From the NCBI GenBank assembly GCA_902492995.1, contig CABUNR010000027.1, positions 1 to 14,875 of the forward strand: a stretch of DNA of 14,875 bases, given 5' to 3'. The position numbers and the translations under genes are program-made. The DNA is from OMSK01 sp902492995 (lineage in GTDB: Bacteria; Bacillota_I; Bacilli_A; RF39; UBA660). Below, in pieces: positions 6,670-14,156 of this stretch. Below the pieces are notes generated by a model. The model had not been told where the DNA came from, did not search any database, and saw nothing but the letters and a program-made list of their open reading frames with translations. Each line of letters starts with the position of its first letter. The first letter of the stretch is position 1.

Positions 6670-7422
6670 ATGAATCAAAGCTATATGTATGCAAATGGAA
6701 ATATCCATGTATTAACAAATAAAGATAAAAAAGTAATTGATTATAATGATAATTTTAAAGAGCAATTAAAAATAGAAAATAATATAGAAAAAATAGAAAC
6801 ATTAATAGAAAGAAATAATACTAGAATAGAAGAACTTGAAAAAATATTAGAGTATAATTTTTATAATTATGGAATTAAATTAAATACAAATTTTATAATA
6901 GGATATGGAATTCCAGCATTTATAGATTTGTTTTCAAAAATAAAAATAGAAAACATAGGAAAAACATCATTTTGTTTATCACTTTTATTTGTACTATTTA
7001 GAGTAACTAAAGATAATGAATTAATAAATAAATATAAATCATATTTATTAGAATATAAAGCAAGGGTAAAATGCAAAGATAAATTTGAAAAAAAATATAT
7101 AGAAGAAAAAACAAAGTATGAAAAATTAATAAAAAATAAAAAAGAAAATGAACAAGACTATATAAAAAATAAACTCAAATTAATAAATATATATGATAAA
7201 AATCAAATGGAATATCTAAATGAATATTTTTCAGTATTGATATTTTTTGAAGCATATAAAAAAGATATAATAAAAGAATATAAAAAAACTAAATCATATT
7301 ATCAAAAATCATTTAATAAAATTGAATTAGATATATTAAAACAAGAAATAATAAAAGAAATGGAGAAAAAAGATGCTAAAGGTAAACAAAAAAGGAAGCT
7401 TAATTGTAATATCAGGTCCTAG
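6670..7422 (+). CDS. Hypothetical coiled-coil protein upstream of gmk
   Basis: A 250-residue protein I do not recognise. Its start at ATG 6670 has a strong GAGGTGAT site 3 bases upstream and a good promoter, so it is very likely expressed. The N-terminal 70 residues are charged and coiled-coil-like (KIETLIERNNTRIEELEKIL). A moderately hydrophobic middle (about 77-120) contains GYGIPAFIDLF and CLSLLFVLF and could hold one or two membrane segments. The rest is a long Lys/Glu-rich helical region with a very basic C-terminus. Its last 50 bp overlap the start of gmk in another frame, which suggests translational coupling. The gene commonly seen before gmk in Firmicutes is yicC; this does not resemble YicC. 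Confidence 0.75.
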   Translation: MNQSYMYANGNIHVLTNKDKKVIDYNDNFKEQLKIENNIEKIETLIERNNTRIEELEKILEYNFYNYGIKLNTNFIIGYGIPAFIDLFSKIKIENIGKTSFCLSLLFVLFRVTKDNELINKYKSYLLEYKARVKCKDKFEKKYIEEKTKYEKLIKNKKENEQDYIKNKLKLINIYDKNQMEYLNEYFSVLIFFEAYKKDIIKEYKKTKSYYQKSFNKIELDILKQEIIKEMEKKDAKGKQKRKLNCNIRS

Positions 7423-8032
7423 TGGTGCTGGTAAAGACACAGTAGTAAATAAACTAAAAGAAATAAATAACAATATATGGGTTTCAATATCATGTACATC
7501 TAGATTACCAAGAAAAAATGAAGAAGAAGGAAAAGATTATTTCTTTTTAACAAAAGAAAAATTTATGGAAAAAATAAATAAAGGAGAATTTTTAGAATAC
7601 GCAATTTATAATGATAATTATTATGGAACACCAATTGATAAAATAACAGAAAAATTAAATAATGGAATAGATGTAATATTAGTAATAGAAGTACAAGGAG
7701 CATTATATGTAAAACAACATATAAAAGATGCAATATTTATATTTATAATGCCACCTAGTATGAAAGAACTAAAAAATAGATTAATTAAAAGAAATACTGA
7801 TTCAAAAGAAAAAATACTAGAAAGATTTAAAATTGCTTATAATGAAATAAATGAAATGACAAAATATAATTATGTCGTTGTAAATGATGAAATAGATACA
7901 TCTGCAAATAAAGTAAATTCGATTATAATAAGTGAAAAATGTAGAGTAGATAGAATAGAAGAAGTATACTTAAATAATAAAGAAGAAATGATGCATGAAA
8001 TATTAATAGATAAAGAATTTATAAATGAATAA
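7373..8032 (+). CDS. gmk: Guanylate kinase
   Basis: Cytoplasmic kinase converting GMP to GDP with ATP. The P-loop is GPSGAGKDT (15-23). The GMP-binding segment follows, with SCTSRLPRKNEEEGKDYFFL and EFLEYAIYNDNYYGTP, then VILVIEVQGA, IFIMPPS and the lid/C-terminal region (RLIKRN, RFKIAYNEI). Length of 219 fits the family, and every core motif is present; Asp replaces the more usual Gly or Ser after GAGK. ATG 7373 has GGAG (7362-7365) inside the upstream gene and overlaps that gene by 50 bp. The stop codon lies within the terminator stem. Confidence 0.96.
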   Translation: MLKVNKKGSLIVISGPSGAGKDTVVNKLKEINNNIWVSISCTSRLPRKNEEEGKDYFFLTKEKFMEKINKGEFLEYAIYNDNYYGTPIDKITEKLNNGIDVILVIEVQGALYVKQHIKDAIFIFIMPPSMKELKNRLIKRNTDSKEKILERFKIAYNEINEMTKYNYVVVNDEIDTSANKVNSIIISEKCRVDRIEEVYLNNKEEMMHEILIDKEFINE

Positions 8033-8053
8033 AACATAATTTATGTTTTTTTT
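8031..8053 (+). terminator. Intrinsic terminator of the gmk operon
   Basis: Stem AAAACAT (8031-8037) with ATGTTTT (8043-8049), five-base loop, T-run to 8053. The gmk stop codon (8030-8032) supplies the first stem bases. The next gene's promoter starts about ten bases later. Confidence 0.85.
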
Positions 8054-8059
8054 AATTTA

Positions 8060-8068
8060 TGATATAAT
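8060..8068 (+). promoter_or_regulatory. Extended -10 promoter of lspA
   Basis: TGA-TATAAT (8060-8068). The -35 position falls in the preceding terminator (TTTATG, 8040-8045), a poor match, so the promoter must rely on the extended -10. A start near 8075 would leave about 9 leader bases, with AGGTGAT (8074-8080) at the mRNA 5' end. Confidence 0.7.
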
Positions 8069-8083
8069 AAGCTAGGTGATAAA

Positions 8084-8542
8084 ATGAAAAAAATACTTAC
8101 TACAAGTTTTATTTGTATTTTAATAGATCAAATAATAAAAATAATAATTACAACGAATTTAAAATTTACAGAAAGTATAAATGTAATAAAGAATTTTTTT
8201 AGAATAACATATTTACAAAATAATGGAGCTGCATTTTCTATATTAAGTGGAAATAGAATTTTTTTGATACTAATAACTTTAATTGCTCTTTTAATAATAT
8301 ATATTTTTTTAATAAAAAATAAAAATATAAATAAAATAGAGACAATATGTTATGGAACACTTATAGGTGGAATAATTGGAAATTTAATAGATAGAGTAAG
8401 ACTTGGATATGTTATAGATTATTTAGATTTTAATATTATAAACTATAATTATCCAGTATTTAATTTTGCTGATATATGTATAGTAGTAAGTGCTATTTTA
8501 TTATTAATAATAAGTATAAAAGAGGTAAAACATGGAAATTAA
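8084..8542 (+). CDS. lspA: Lipoprotein signal peptidase (signal peptidase II)
   Basis: Membrane aspartyl protease that removes the signal peptide from prolipoproteins after lipid attachment. It has four membrane segments (about 3-22, 62-84, 90-107, 128-147) and the full set of family motifs: DQIIK near the N-terminus, QNNGAAFS (about 45-52), GNLIDR with catalytic Asp103, and FNFAD with catalytic Asp130. Length of 152 is typical. ATG 8084 follows AGGTGAT. It overlaps the downstream pseudouridine synthase gene by 11 bp; this lspA-rluD-type pairing is widespread in Firmicutes (lspA-ylyB in Bacillus). Confidence 0.97.
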   Translation: MKKILTTSFICILIDQIIKIIITTNLKFTESINVIKNFFRITYLQNNGAAFSILSGNRIFLILITLIALLIIYIFLIKNKNINKIETICYGTLIGGIIGNLIDRVRLGYVIDYLDFNIINYNYPVFNFADICIVVSAILLLIISIKEVKHGN

Positions 8543-9419
8543 AGTAGAAGAAAATGATATAAGAATAGATAGTTATTTAGTAAAAAAATTAGATTATAGT
8601 AGAAGTAAAATAGAAAAATTAATAAAAAATAAAGATATATTAGTAAACAATAAAGAAATAAAAAAAAGCTATATTTTAAAAGAAAATGATATAATAAAAG
8701 TTAATGAAATAGAAGAAGAAATTATAGAAGTTACACCAGAAAAAATGGATTTAGATATAGTATATGAAGATGATGATGTAATAGTTGTAAACAAAAAAAA
8801 TGGTGTAGTAGTACATCCTGGAGCTGGAAATAAAAACCATACACTTGTAAATGGATTAATGTATCATTCTAAACTAAGCAGTATAAATGGTGAATTTAGA
8901 CCAGGTATAGTTCATAGAATAGATGCATACACAACAGGCCTTTTAATGGTCGCAAAAAATGATAAAGCTCATATTAGTTTAGCTAAACAACTAGAAGAAA
9001 AAACTACACATAGAAAATATGTAGCTTTGGTTTGGGGTGTAATTAACACTGATACAGGAACAATAATGGCTCCAATTGGAAGAGATAAAACAGATAGAAA
9101 AAAAATGTGCGTTACAGATATTAATGCAAAAGATGCCGTAACACATTTTAAAGTATTAGAAAGATTTAAAAATACAACTTTAATAGAACTTGAATTAGAA
9201 ACAGGAAGAACACACCAAATAAGAGTTCATATGAATTATATAGGATATCCTATAGTAAATGATCCAGTATATGGAAAGAGAAAATTAATAGATAACACTG
9301 GACAATGCTTACATGCTAAGGAACTAGGATTTGTTCATCCAACAACAGGTGAATATATGGAATTTGATAGTGAACTTCCAGAATGCTTTATAAATATATT
9401 AAATAAATTTAAAGATTAA
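8532..9419 (+). CDS. rluD: RluA/RluD-family pseudouridine synthase
   Basis: Isomerises uridine to pseudouridine in RNA, probably 23S rRNA by analogy with RluD. An N-terminal S4 RNA-binding domain (about 10-60) precedes the catalytic domain, which contains DDDVIVVNKKNGVVVHPG, HRIDAYTTGLL with catalytic Asp131, RKYVALVWG, IGRDKTDRKKM and ETGRTHQIRVHM. Length of 295 is typical. The residues after the catalytic Asp are AYTTG, where most relatives have KDTSG; the catalytic Asp itself is intact. ATG 8532 has AGAGG at 8521-8525 and lies inside the lspA end, so translation is probably coupled. It ends 11 bp inside the convergent TspO-family gene. Confidence 0.94.
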   Translation: MEIKVEENDIRIDSYLVKKLDYSRSKIEKLIKNKDILVNNKEIKKSYILKENDIIKVNEIEEEIIEVTPEKMDLDIVYEDDDVIVVNKKNGVVVHPGAGNKNHTLVNGLMYHSKLSSINGEFRPGIVHRIDAYTTGLLMVAKNDKAHISLAKQLEEKTTHRKYVALVWGVINTDTGTIMAPIGRDKTDRKKMCVTDINAKDAVTHFKVLERFKNTTLIELELETGRTHQIRVHMNYIGYPIVNDPVYGKRKLIDNTGQCLHAKELGFVHPTTGEYMEFDSELPECFINILNKFKD

Positions 9420-9861
9420 TAAAATAGATAGTTAGACTTAATATAAAAGCATAAATTAAAAAGATAATATAAGGTATTAAAAATCTAGAAGCTTTCTTAT
9501 CTATTTCTTTGGTTTCGTAATATAAAAATAAAGAAGTAATAAGAGTAAGTAAAACATCTATAAAAGCTAAAAAATTATTTTTAAAACAGAAAAAGATAAT
9601 AGTAAATAATTGATTAAAAATATAATTATAAAATAAATCCTTTTTATATTCTTTTAAATTATAAAAATTACTTTCACTAATCTTAAAAATACTTATAGTA
9701 ATTAAAACATATAAAATAGTCCAAGCTATACCAAATAAAGGCTTAGAAATAGTAAAAAAAGGGGTATTTATAGAATCAAAATAACTATAATCACGACATA
9801 TTAAACTAGGTAAAAACCAAAATAATAAAAATAATAAAAATTTTAATATTTTTTTAATCAT
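9409..9861 (-). CDS. tspO: TspO/MBR-family membrane protein
   Basis: A 150-residue membrane protein with five hydrophobic segments, the TspO layout. Recognisable family positions: PLFGIAWTILY near residues 42-52 (family form P.FG..WTILY), NQLFTIIFF followed by an ALIDV-like FLAFIDVLL, an acidic/basic ETKEIDKKASRFLIPYIIFL segment and the closing TIYFINL. TspO proteins bind tetrapyrroles and cholesterol-like ligands; the bacterial role varies. Several aromatic or Trp positions common in the family are replaced (for example LW is QL in the third segment), so ligand binding may differ. ATG 9861 has AAAGGTGAT on the minus strand just upstream. It is convergent with the pseudouridine synthase and divergent from the rhomboid gene, with 59 bp between those starts. 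Confidence 0.85.
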   Translation of the reverse strand: MIKKILKFLLFLLFWFLPSLICRDYSYFDSINTPFFTISKPLFGIAWTILYVLITISIFKISESNFYNLKEYKKDLFYNYIFNQLFTIIFFCFKNNFLAFIDVLLTLITSLFLYYETKEIDKKASRFLIPYIIFLIYAFILSLTIYFINL

Positions 9862-9877
9862 AAAATCACCTTTACAT

Positions 9878-9883
9878 ATTATA
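9878..9883 (-). promoter_or_regulatory. Probable -10 box of the tspO gene
   Basis: TATAAT on the minus strand at 9883-9878, about 17 bases before the ATG, with AAAGGTGAT in between. No good -35 is seen at the expected place (9901-9906). The layout matches the short-leader promoters elsewhere in the window. Confidence 0.5.
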
Positions 9884-9920
9884 TTAAAAATATTAAAATA
9901 TTATTACATAAGGAGGAAAT

Positions 9921-11072
9921 ATGGAAGAATTTGTAATAAATAAAAATGATGAACTTGTAATGAAATTATTGCATTATTTTATAACAGAAAAAAATTATAA
10001 TCCTATTGTACTTCATGGAGCAAAAGATGAAATATGGTTAGAAAATATGGATACAGATTCATATGAAATAGTAAGAATAGTAACTAATTATATTCATAAT
10101 GATGAACAATTAAACTTTGATTTATTTAGAACAAAACAAATAACAAAAAGTATAAAAAAGAAAACGTTATCACTAAATATGGATGTATTAAGTATATTTG
10201 TCAATTTAGGAGATACAGTTAATATAAATAATGTAAATATAAATCATATAGATTGTGCTAGTATAAAAAATATAAAAGATTTAAAAAAATATGATTTTAT
10301 TATAAATAACTATCCTGAAATAACTAAAGATACGAATTTTAAAGAAAAAGGTATGAATTTATTTATGAAAATAACAAGTGATATAAATAAAAAAAATGAA
10401 GAAGAAAATGTAAAAGCAAATGATATTTTCAAAAAGAAAAAACCAATTATTACATATTCACTTATTTTTATAAATATATTAGTATTTATACTTATGTATA
10501 TATTAGGAAATGGTAGTTATGATGTAAGTACTTTATTAAATTTTGGAGCACTTAACTCTACATTAGTAAAAAATGGAGAAATATATAGATTACTTACATG
10601 TTCATTTATTCATATAGGATTAATTCATTTATTTTTTAATATGTATGCTTTATATATAATAGGTCCACAACTTGAAAGTTTTTATGGGAAAATAAAATTT
10701 TTAATAATATATCTTTTTAGTGCCATTATAGGAAGTTTATTTTCTTCTATATTTACAACAGGAGTATCTGCAGGAGCAAGTGGTGCTATATTTGGATTAT
10801 TCGGTTCATTATTATACTTTGGATATCATTATAGAGTATATTTAGGAAATGTTATAAGGTCACAAATAATACCATTACTATTATTTAATTTTATACTTGG
10901 CTTTATGTTAAAAGGAATAGATATATCTGCTCACATCGGAGGATTAGTAGGCGGAATTATTATATCTATGGCACTTGGAGTTAAATATAAATCAAGTAAA
11001 AGTGAAAAAATAAACGGAGTAATTATATCACTAATATTTACTGTATTCTTATTTTATTTACTTTTTAGATAA
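9921..11072 (+). CDS. Rhomboid-family intramembrane serine protease
   Basis: Cleaves membrane proteins within or near their membrane segments. The C-terminal part (about 172-383) carries the rhomboid core of six or seven segments: HIGLIHLFFN with His236 and Asn240, GASGAIFG with nucleophile Ser287, and SAHIGGLVGG with catalytic His338. The first 170 residues form a soluble, probably cytosolic domain ending in a charged linker (DINKKNEEENVKANDIFKKKK). That layout recalls Bacillus GluP/YqgP, which has an N-terminal extracatalytic domain, but the C-terminal TPR region of GluP is absent. ATG 9921 follows AAGGAGG (9910-9916). Single-gene unit closed by a terminator; the substrate is unknown. Confidence 0.93.
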   Translation: MEEFVINKNDELVMKLLHYFITEKNYNPIVLHGAKDEIWLENMDTDSYEIVRIVTNYIHNDEQLNFDLFRTKQITKSIKKKTLSLNMDVLSIFVNLGDTVNINNVNINHIDCASIKNIKDLKKYDFIINNYPEITKDTNFKEKGMNLFMKITSDINKKNEEENVKANDIFKKKKPIITYSLIFINILVFILMYILGNGSYDVSTLLNFGALNSTLVKNGEIYRLLTCSFIHIGLIHLFFNMYALYIIGPQLESFYGKIKFLIIYLFSAIIGSLFSSIFTTGVSAGASGAIFGLFGSLLYFGYHYRVYLGNVIRSQIIPLLLFNFILGFMLKGIDISAHIGGLVGGIIISMALGVKYKSSKSEKINGVIISLIFTVFLFYLLFR

Positions 11073-11090
11073 AGACATTAAGTCTTTTTT
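11071..11090 (+). terminator. Intrinsic terminator of the rhomboid gene
   Basis: Stem AAAGAC (11071-11076) with GTCTTT (11082-11087), five-base loop, then T-run. The first stem bases are the last two of the TAA stop codon. Confidence 0.82.
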
Positions 11091-11091
11091 C

Positions 11092-11120
11092 TTTACACAA
11101 ATTATAAAAAATGATATACT
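11092..11120 (+). promoter_or_regulatory. Promoter of the glycosylation cassette
   Basis: TTTACA (11092-11097), 17-bp spacer, extended -10 TGA-TATACT (11112-11120). It sits immediately after the rhomboid terminator. The AAGGAAG ribosome site (11133-11139) precedes ATG 11146. Confidence 0.75.
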
Positions 11121-11145
11121 AAATTTGGTTTTAAGGAAGATTAGT

Positions 11146-12786
11146 ATGAGAAAAAAAATATTTGTTACAATTTTAAGTTTATTATATACATTATTTATTA
11201 TTATAGGAAATTCCTTTTTAATTTCTAATAGTTTTAAATATATAAAAAATAATATATTATTAAATATATTTATGTTTATAATTATCTTTTTAATTATATA
11301 TATAATAATAAATTATTTATTTACAAAAATAGAAAATAAAAAATTCAAAAAATTTAAAATATTTAATAAATTAAAAGAAACAAAAATATATAATGTATTT
11401 AAAAAACATCCTTTTTTAACAAGTTTAATTATAATTATAATATGTTGGTTACCATATATAATAGCCTTTTATCCTGCTATTTTATCACCGGATCCAACCT
11501 TTCAAATAAAACAATATTTTAATATACCAAATAAATATTCAACATATGTAATACTAAAAGATAAAAATGTATTAATAACAAATCATCATCCTGTTATACA
11601 TACACTACTTTTAGGAACATGTGTAAAAATAGGTACAATAATTAATAATGTAAATTTAGGTTTTTTTATTTATAGTATTATTCAAATACTTGTTTTAGCA
11701 TCAACCCTAGCTTATACGATTAAATTTCTAAATGATATAAAAATAAGTAAAAAATATCAAGCTTTAGCACTTATAATATATTCATTAGTACCAATATTTC
11801 CATTTTATTCTATGAGTGCTGTTAAAGACGTAATCTTTGGAAGCTTAATAATTTTATATATAATAAGAGTGTATAAATTTATAAAATGTGATAATATTAC
11901 GATAAAAGAAATATTTTCTACTTTATTATTATTAATACTTATTGTATTATTTAGAAATAATGGAATACATGTAATATTACTATCATTCCCATTTTTAATA
12001 TTTATAGTAAAAAATAAAAATAATAAATTAAAAATAATAACGATATTTTTGAGTTTACTTGTATTTAATTATACTTATAATAATGTGATATTAAATTATT
12101 TTAAAATAACACCAACAAGTGTTAGAGAAATGCTTTCAATACCATTTCAACAAACCGCAAGATATGTAAAAGAACATGATAAAGATGTAACTATTAAAGA
12201 GAAAAAAGTTATAGATAAAATATTAAATTACGATACATTAGCAACTAGATATAAACCTGATATATCAGATCCTGTAAAAAATGAATTTAATAGATATTAT
12301 AAAAAAGAAGATTTAAATAATTATTTTAGAGTATGGTTTAAAGAATTAATGAAACATCCTATAACTTATATAGAAGCAACAATAAATAATACTTATGGAT
12401 ACTTTTATCCACCTAAAACAAGATGGTTTATTTACTATAAATATTATGATAAAATAACAGAAGATCATTTTGATTATCATTATAATAAATTAAAAAATAC
12501 AAGAAAAGTATTATCTAGTTATGGAAGAGTTTTCCCATATATACCTCTAGTAGGTTTAATTGTTAATATAGCATTTAATGTATGGATATTAATATTTATG
12601 TTTATGTATTTATTATATATAAAAAAATATAAGGAATTAGTATATTTATTTCCATCATTTATACTAATATTAGTATGTATTGCATCACCTGTTAACGCAT
12701 ACTTTAGATATGCACTTCCATATGTATTTGCTCTTATGTTAAATTTAGGAATATTTATAAAAGAAGGTGTTTTAAATGAAAGATAA
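11146..12786 (+). CDS. Polytopic membrane glycosyltransferase-like protein (GT-C type, DUF6020-like)
   Basis: Large membrane protein of 546 residues with roughly ten to twelve hydrophobic segments and a long polar loop (about 325-440) predicted outside. Features shared with GT-C enzymes and the DUF6020 family are the sequence after the third segment, AFYPAILSPDPTFQ with Asp116 in the first extracytoplasmic loop, then NHHPVIHTLLLG, SAVKDVIF and FRNNGIH. Such proteins take a sugar from a polyprenyl-phosphate carrier and add it to a polymer outside the membrane. The next two genes would make and flip that carrier-linked sugar. I chose ATG 11146 over the in-frame TTG at 11125 because AAGGAAG lies 6 bases before it. 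It overlaps the GT2 gene by 11 bp. The family name is from memory of motifs, and acceptor and sugar are unknown. Confidence 0.72.
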   Translation: MRKKIFVTILSLLYTLFIIIGNSFLISNSFKYIKNNILLNIFMFIIIFLIIYIIINYLFTKIENKKFKKFKIFNKLKETKIYNVFKKHPFLTSLIIIIICWLPYIIAFYPAILSPDPTFQIKQYFNIPNKYSTYVILKDKNVLITNHHPVIHTLLLGTCVKIGTIINNVNLGFFIYSIIQILVLASTLAYTIKFLNDIKISKKYQALALIIYSLVPIFPFYSMSAVKDVIFGSLIILYIIRVYKFIKCDNITIKEIFSTLLLLILIVLFRNNGIHVILLSFPFLIFIVKNKNNKLKIITIFLSLLVFNYTYNNVILNYFKITPTSVREMLSIPFQQTARYVKEHDKDVTIKEKKVIDKILNYDTLATRYKPDISDPVKNEFNRYYKKEDLNNYFRVWFKELMKHPITYIEATINNTYGYFYPPKTRWFIYYKYYDKITEDHFDYHYNKLKNTRKVLSSYGRVFPYIPLVGLIVNIAFNVWILIFMFMYLLYIKKYKELVYLFPSFILILVCIASPVNAYFRYALPYVFALMLNLGIFIKEGVLNER

Positions 12787-13705
12787 AATTGCAGTTTTAA
12801 TTCCTTGCTATAATGAGGAAGTTACAATAGAAAAAGTAGTAAAAGATTATAAAAAAGCATTAAAAGATGCAACAATATATGTATATGATAACAATTCAAC
12901 TGATAAAACAGCAGATATAGCTAAAAAAGCAGGAGCTATAGTAAGACATGAATATAGACAAGGTAAAGGAAATGTTATTAGAACAATGTTTAGAGAAATA
13001 AATGCTGATTGTTATTTAATGATTGATGGTGATGATACATATTCAGCAGAAAATGCCAAGGAAATGTGTGATTTAATTTTAGAAAAAAAAGCTGATATGG
13101 TAATAGGAGATAGATTATCAAGTACTTATTTTATAGAAAATAAAAGGCCATTTCACAACTTTGGTAATAAATTAGTTAGAAACTTAATTAATTTTCTATT
13201 TAAAAGTAAAGTAAAAGATATTATGACAGGATATAGAGCATTTAGTTACGATTTTGTAAAAACATTCCCAGTTTTATCAAAGGGATTTGAAATAGAAACA
13301 GAGATGACTATTCATTCATTAGATAAAAATTTCTTACTTAAAGAAATACCAATTAACTATAAAGATAGACCAGAAGGTAGTGTATCTAAATTAAATACAT
13401 ATAAAGATGGATTTAGAGTATTAAAAACAATAGCAAGACTATTTAAAGAATATAGACCTATGTTTTTCTTTAGTATTATTTCATTTATATTCTTTATTAT
13501 ATCATTAATATTTGGAGTACCTGTATTTATTGATTATTTTAATACAGGGTTAGTTCCAAGATTTCCAACTCTTATATTTTCTGGGTTCTTATTAACTATT
13601 TCTTTATTATTATTAGTATGTGGAATAATATTAGATGTTGTTGTAAAAAAACATAGAGAATTATTTGAACTTAATTTAATAAGGATTAAAAATGAAAATA
13701 ATTAA
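12776..13705 (+). CDS. GT2-family polyprenyl-phosphate glycosyltransferase
   Basis: Likely transfers a sugar from a nucleotide sugar to undecaprenyl phosphate on the inner face of the membrane (DPM1/GtrB/CsbB type). The GT-A domain has IPCYNEEVTIEKVV, YDNNSTDKT, the metal-binding DGDD (84-87, in MIDGDDTYSAE), GDRLSS, MTGYRAFS and GFEIETEMT. Two C-terminal membrane segments (about 224-248 and 260-286) are the usual anchor of the bactoprenol-linked members. Length of 309 fits. It overlaps both neighbours (11 bp and 14 bp), with AAGAAGGTG upstream of ATG, so the three genes are probably translated together. The sugar cannot be read from sequence. Confidence 0.92.
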   Translation: MKDKIAVLIPCYNEEVTIEKVVKDYKKALKDATIYVYDNNSTDKTADIAKKAGAIVRHEYRQGKGNVIRTMFREINADCYLMIDGDDTYSAENAKEMCDLILEKKADMVIGDRLSSTYFIENKRPFHNFGNKLVRNLINFLFKSKVKDIMTGYRAFSYDFVKTFPVLSKGFEIETEMTIHSLDKNFLLKEIPINYKDRPEGSVSKLNTYKDGFRVLKTIARLFKEYRPMFFFSIISFIFFIISLIFGVPVFIDYFNTGLVPRFPTLIFSGFLLTISLLLLVCGIILDVVVKKHRELFELNLIRIKNENN

Positions 13706-14072
13706 ACAATTATTTAGATTTGGTATAGTAGGTGCAATTTGTTTTTTAATAGATTATTCAATACTTTATATATGTACAGATATATTTAAAATTTATTATT
13801 TAATTTCTTCTATTATCTCTTTTTCAATATCAACAATATTTAATTATATTTTAAGTATTAAATTTGTATTTACTATAAAAGAAGATAGAAATAAAAATAA
13901 AGATTTTATAAATTTTATAGTATTTAGTGTTATAGGATTAATATTAAATCAAATAATTATGTGGATAGGAGTAGACGTAATAAATATATATTATATGATT
14001 ACTAAAGTAATATCTACATGCATAGTTATGTGCTTTAATTATATAACAAGAAAAATATTCTTAGAAAAATAA
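13692..14072 (+). CDS. GtrA-family membrane protein (putative lipid-linked sugar flippase)
   Basis: Small four-segment membrane protein of 126 residues with the GtrA hallmarks: RFGIVGAICFLIDYSILY at the N-terminus, SFSISTIFNYILSIKFVF in the second segment and CFNYITRKIFLEK at the end. Members are thought to flip polyprenyl-phosphate-linked sugars across the membrane. Its position after a GT2 gene and a GT-C-type gene supports that role here. ATG 13692 has AAGGATT (13681-13687) upstream and overlaps the GT2 gene by 14 bp. Its last codons double as the 5' arm of a terminator. Confidence 0.9.
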   Translation: MKIIKQLFRFGIVGAICFLIDYSILYICTDIFKIYYLISSIISFSISTIFNYILSIKFVFTIKEDRNKNKDFINFIVFSVIGLILNQIIMWIGVDVINIYYMITKVISTCIVMCFNYITRKIFLEK

Positions 14073-14082
14073 GAATATTTTT
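14051..14082 (+). terminator. Terminator of the glycosylation cassette, inside the end of the GtrA gene
   Basis: Perfect 13-bp stem (14051-14063 with 14070-14082) around a six-base GAAAAA loop, ending in five T. The 5' arm and loop encode the last six residues of GtrA, and the stop codon (14070-14072) starts the 3' arm. Confidence 0.85.
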
Positions 14083-14122
14083 AAATTTATAAACGAAAAT
14101 AATGTTAAAAAAATAATTATTA

Positions 14123-14131
14123 TGATATAAT
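14123..14131 (+). promoter_or_regulatory. Extended -10 promoter of the HD-domain gene
   Basis: TGA-TATAAT (14123-14131). The -35 position (14103-14108, TGTTAA) is weak. GAGGTGA (14145-14151) follows, 5 bases before ATG 14157. Confidence 0.65.
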
Positions 14132-14156
14132 GTATTAGTAGTTTGAGGTGACTTAA

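Noticed and set aside
9862..9920. Clear promoter for the rhomboid gene in the 59-bp divergent gap
   Set aside because: A TATTAT at 9899-9904 is a possible -10 but has no properly spaced -35, and the region is too A+T-rich for a confident call.
11125..11145. TTG start for the polytopic protein
   Set aside because: TTG at 11125 lies only a few bases after the -10 box, upstream of the AAGGAAG site; ATG 11146 is correctly spaced from it.
3781..14072. Prophage or defence-island origin for the central block
   Set aside because: The genes are mostly core wall, nucleotide and membrane functions with uniform composition and ordinary operon layout; no integrase, phage structural or defence genes are present.
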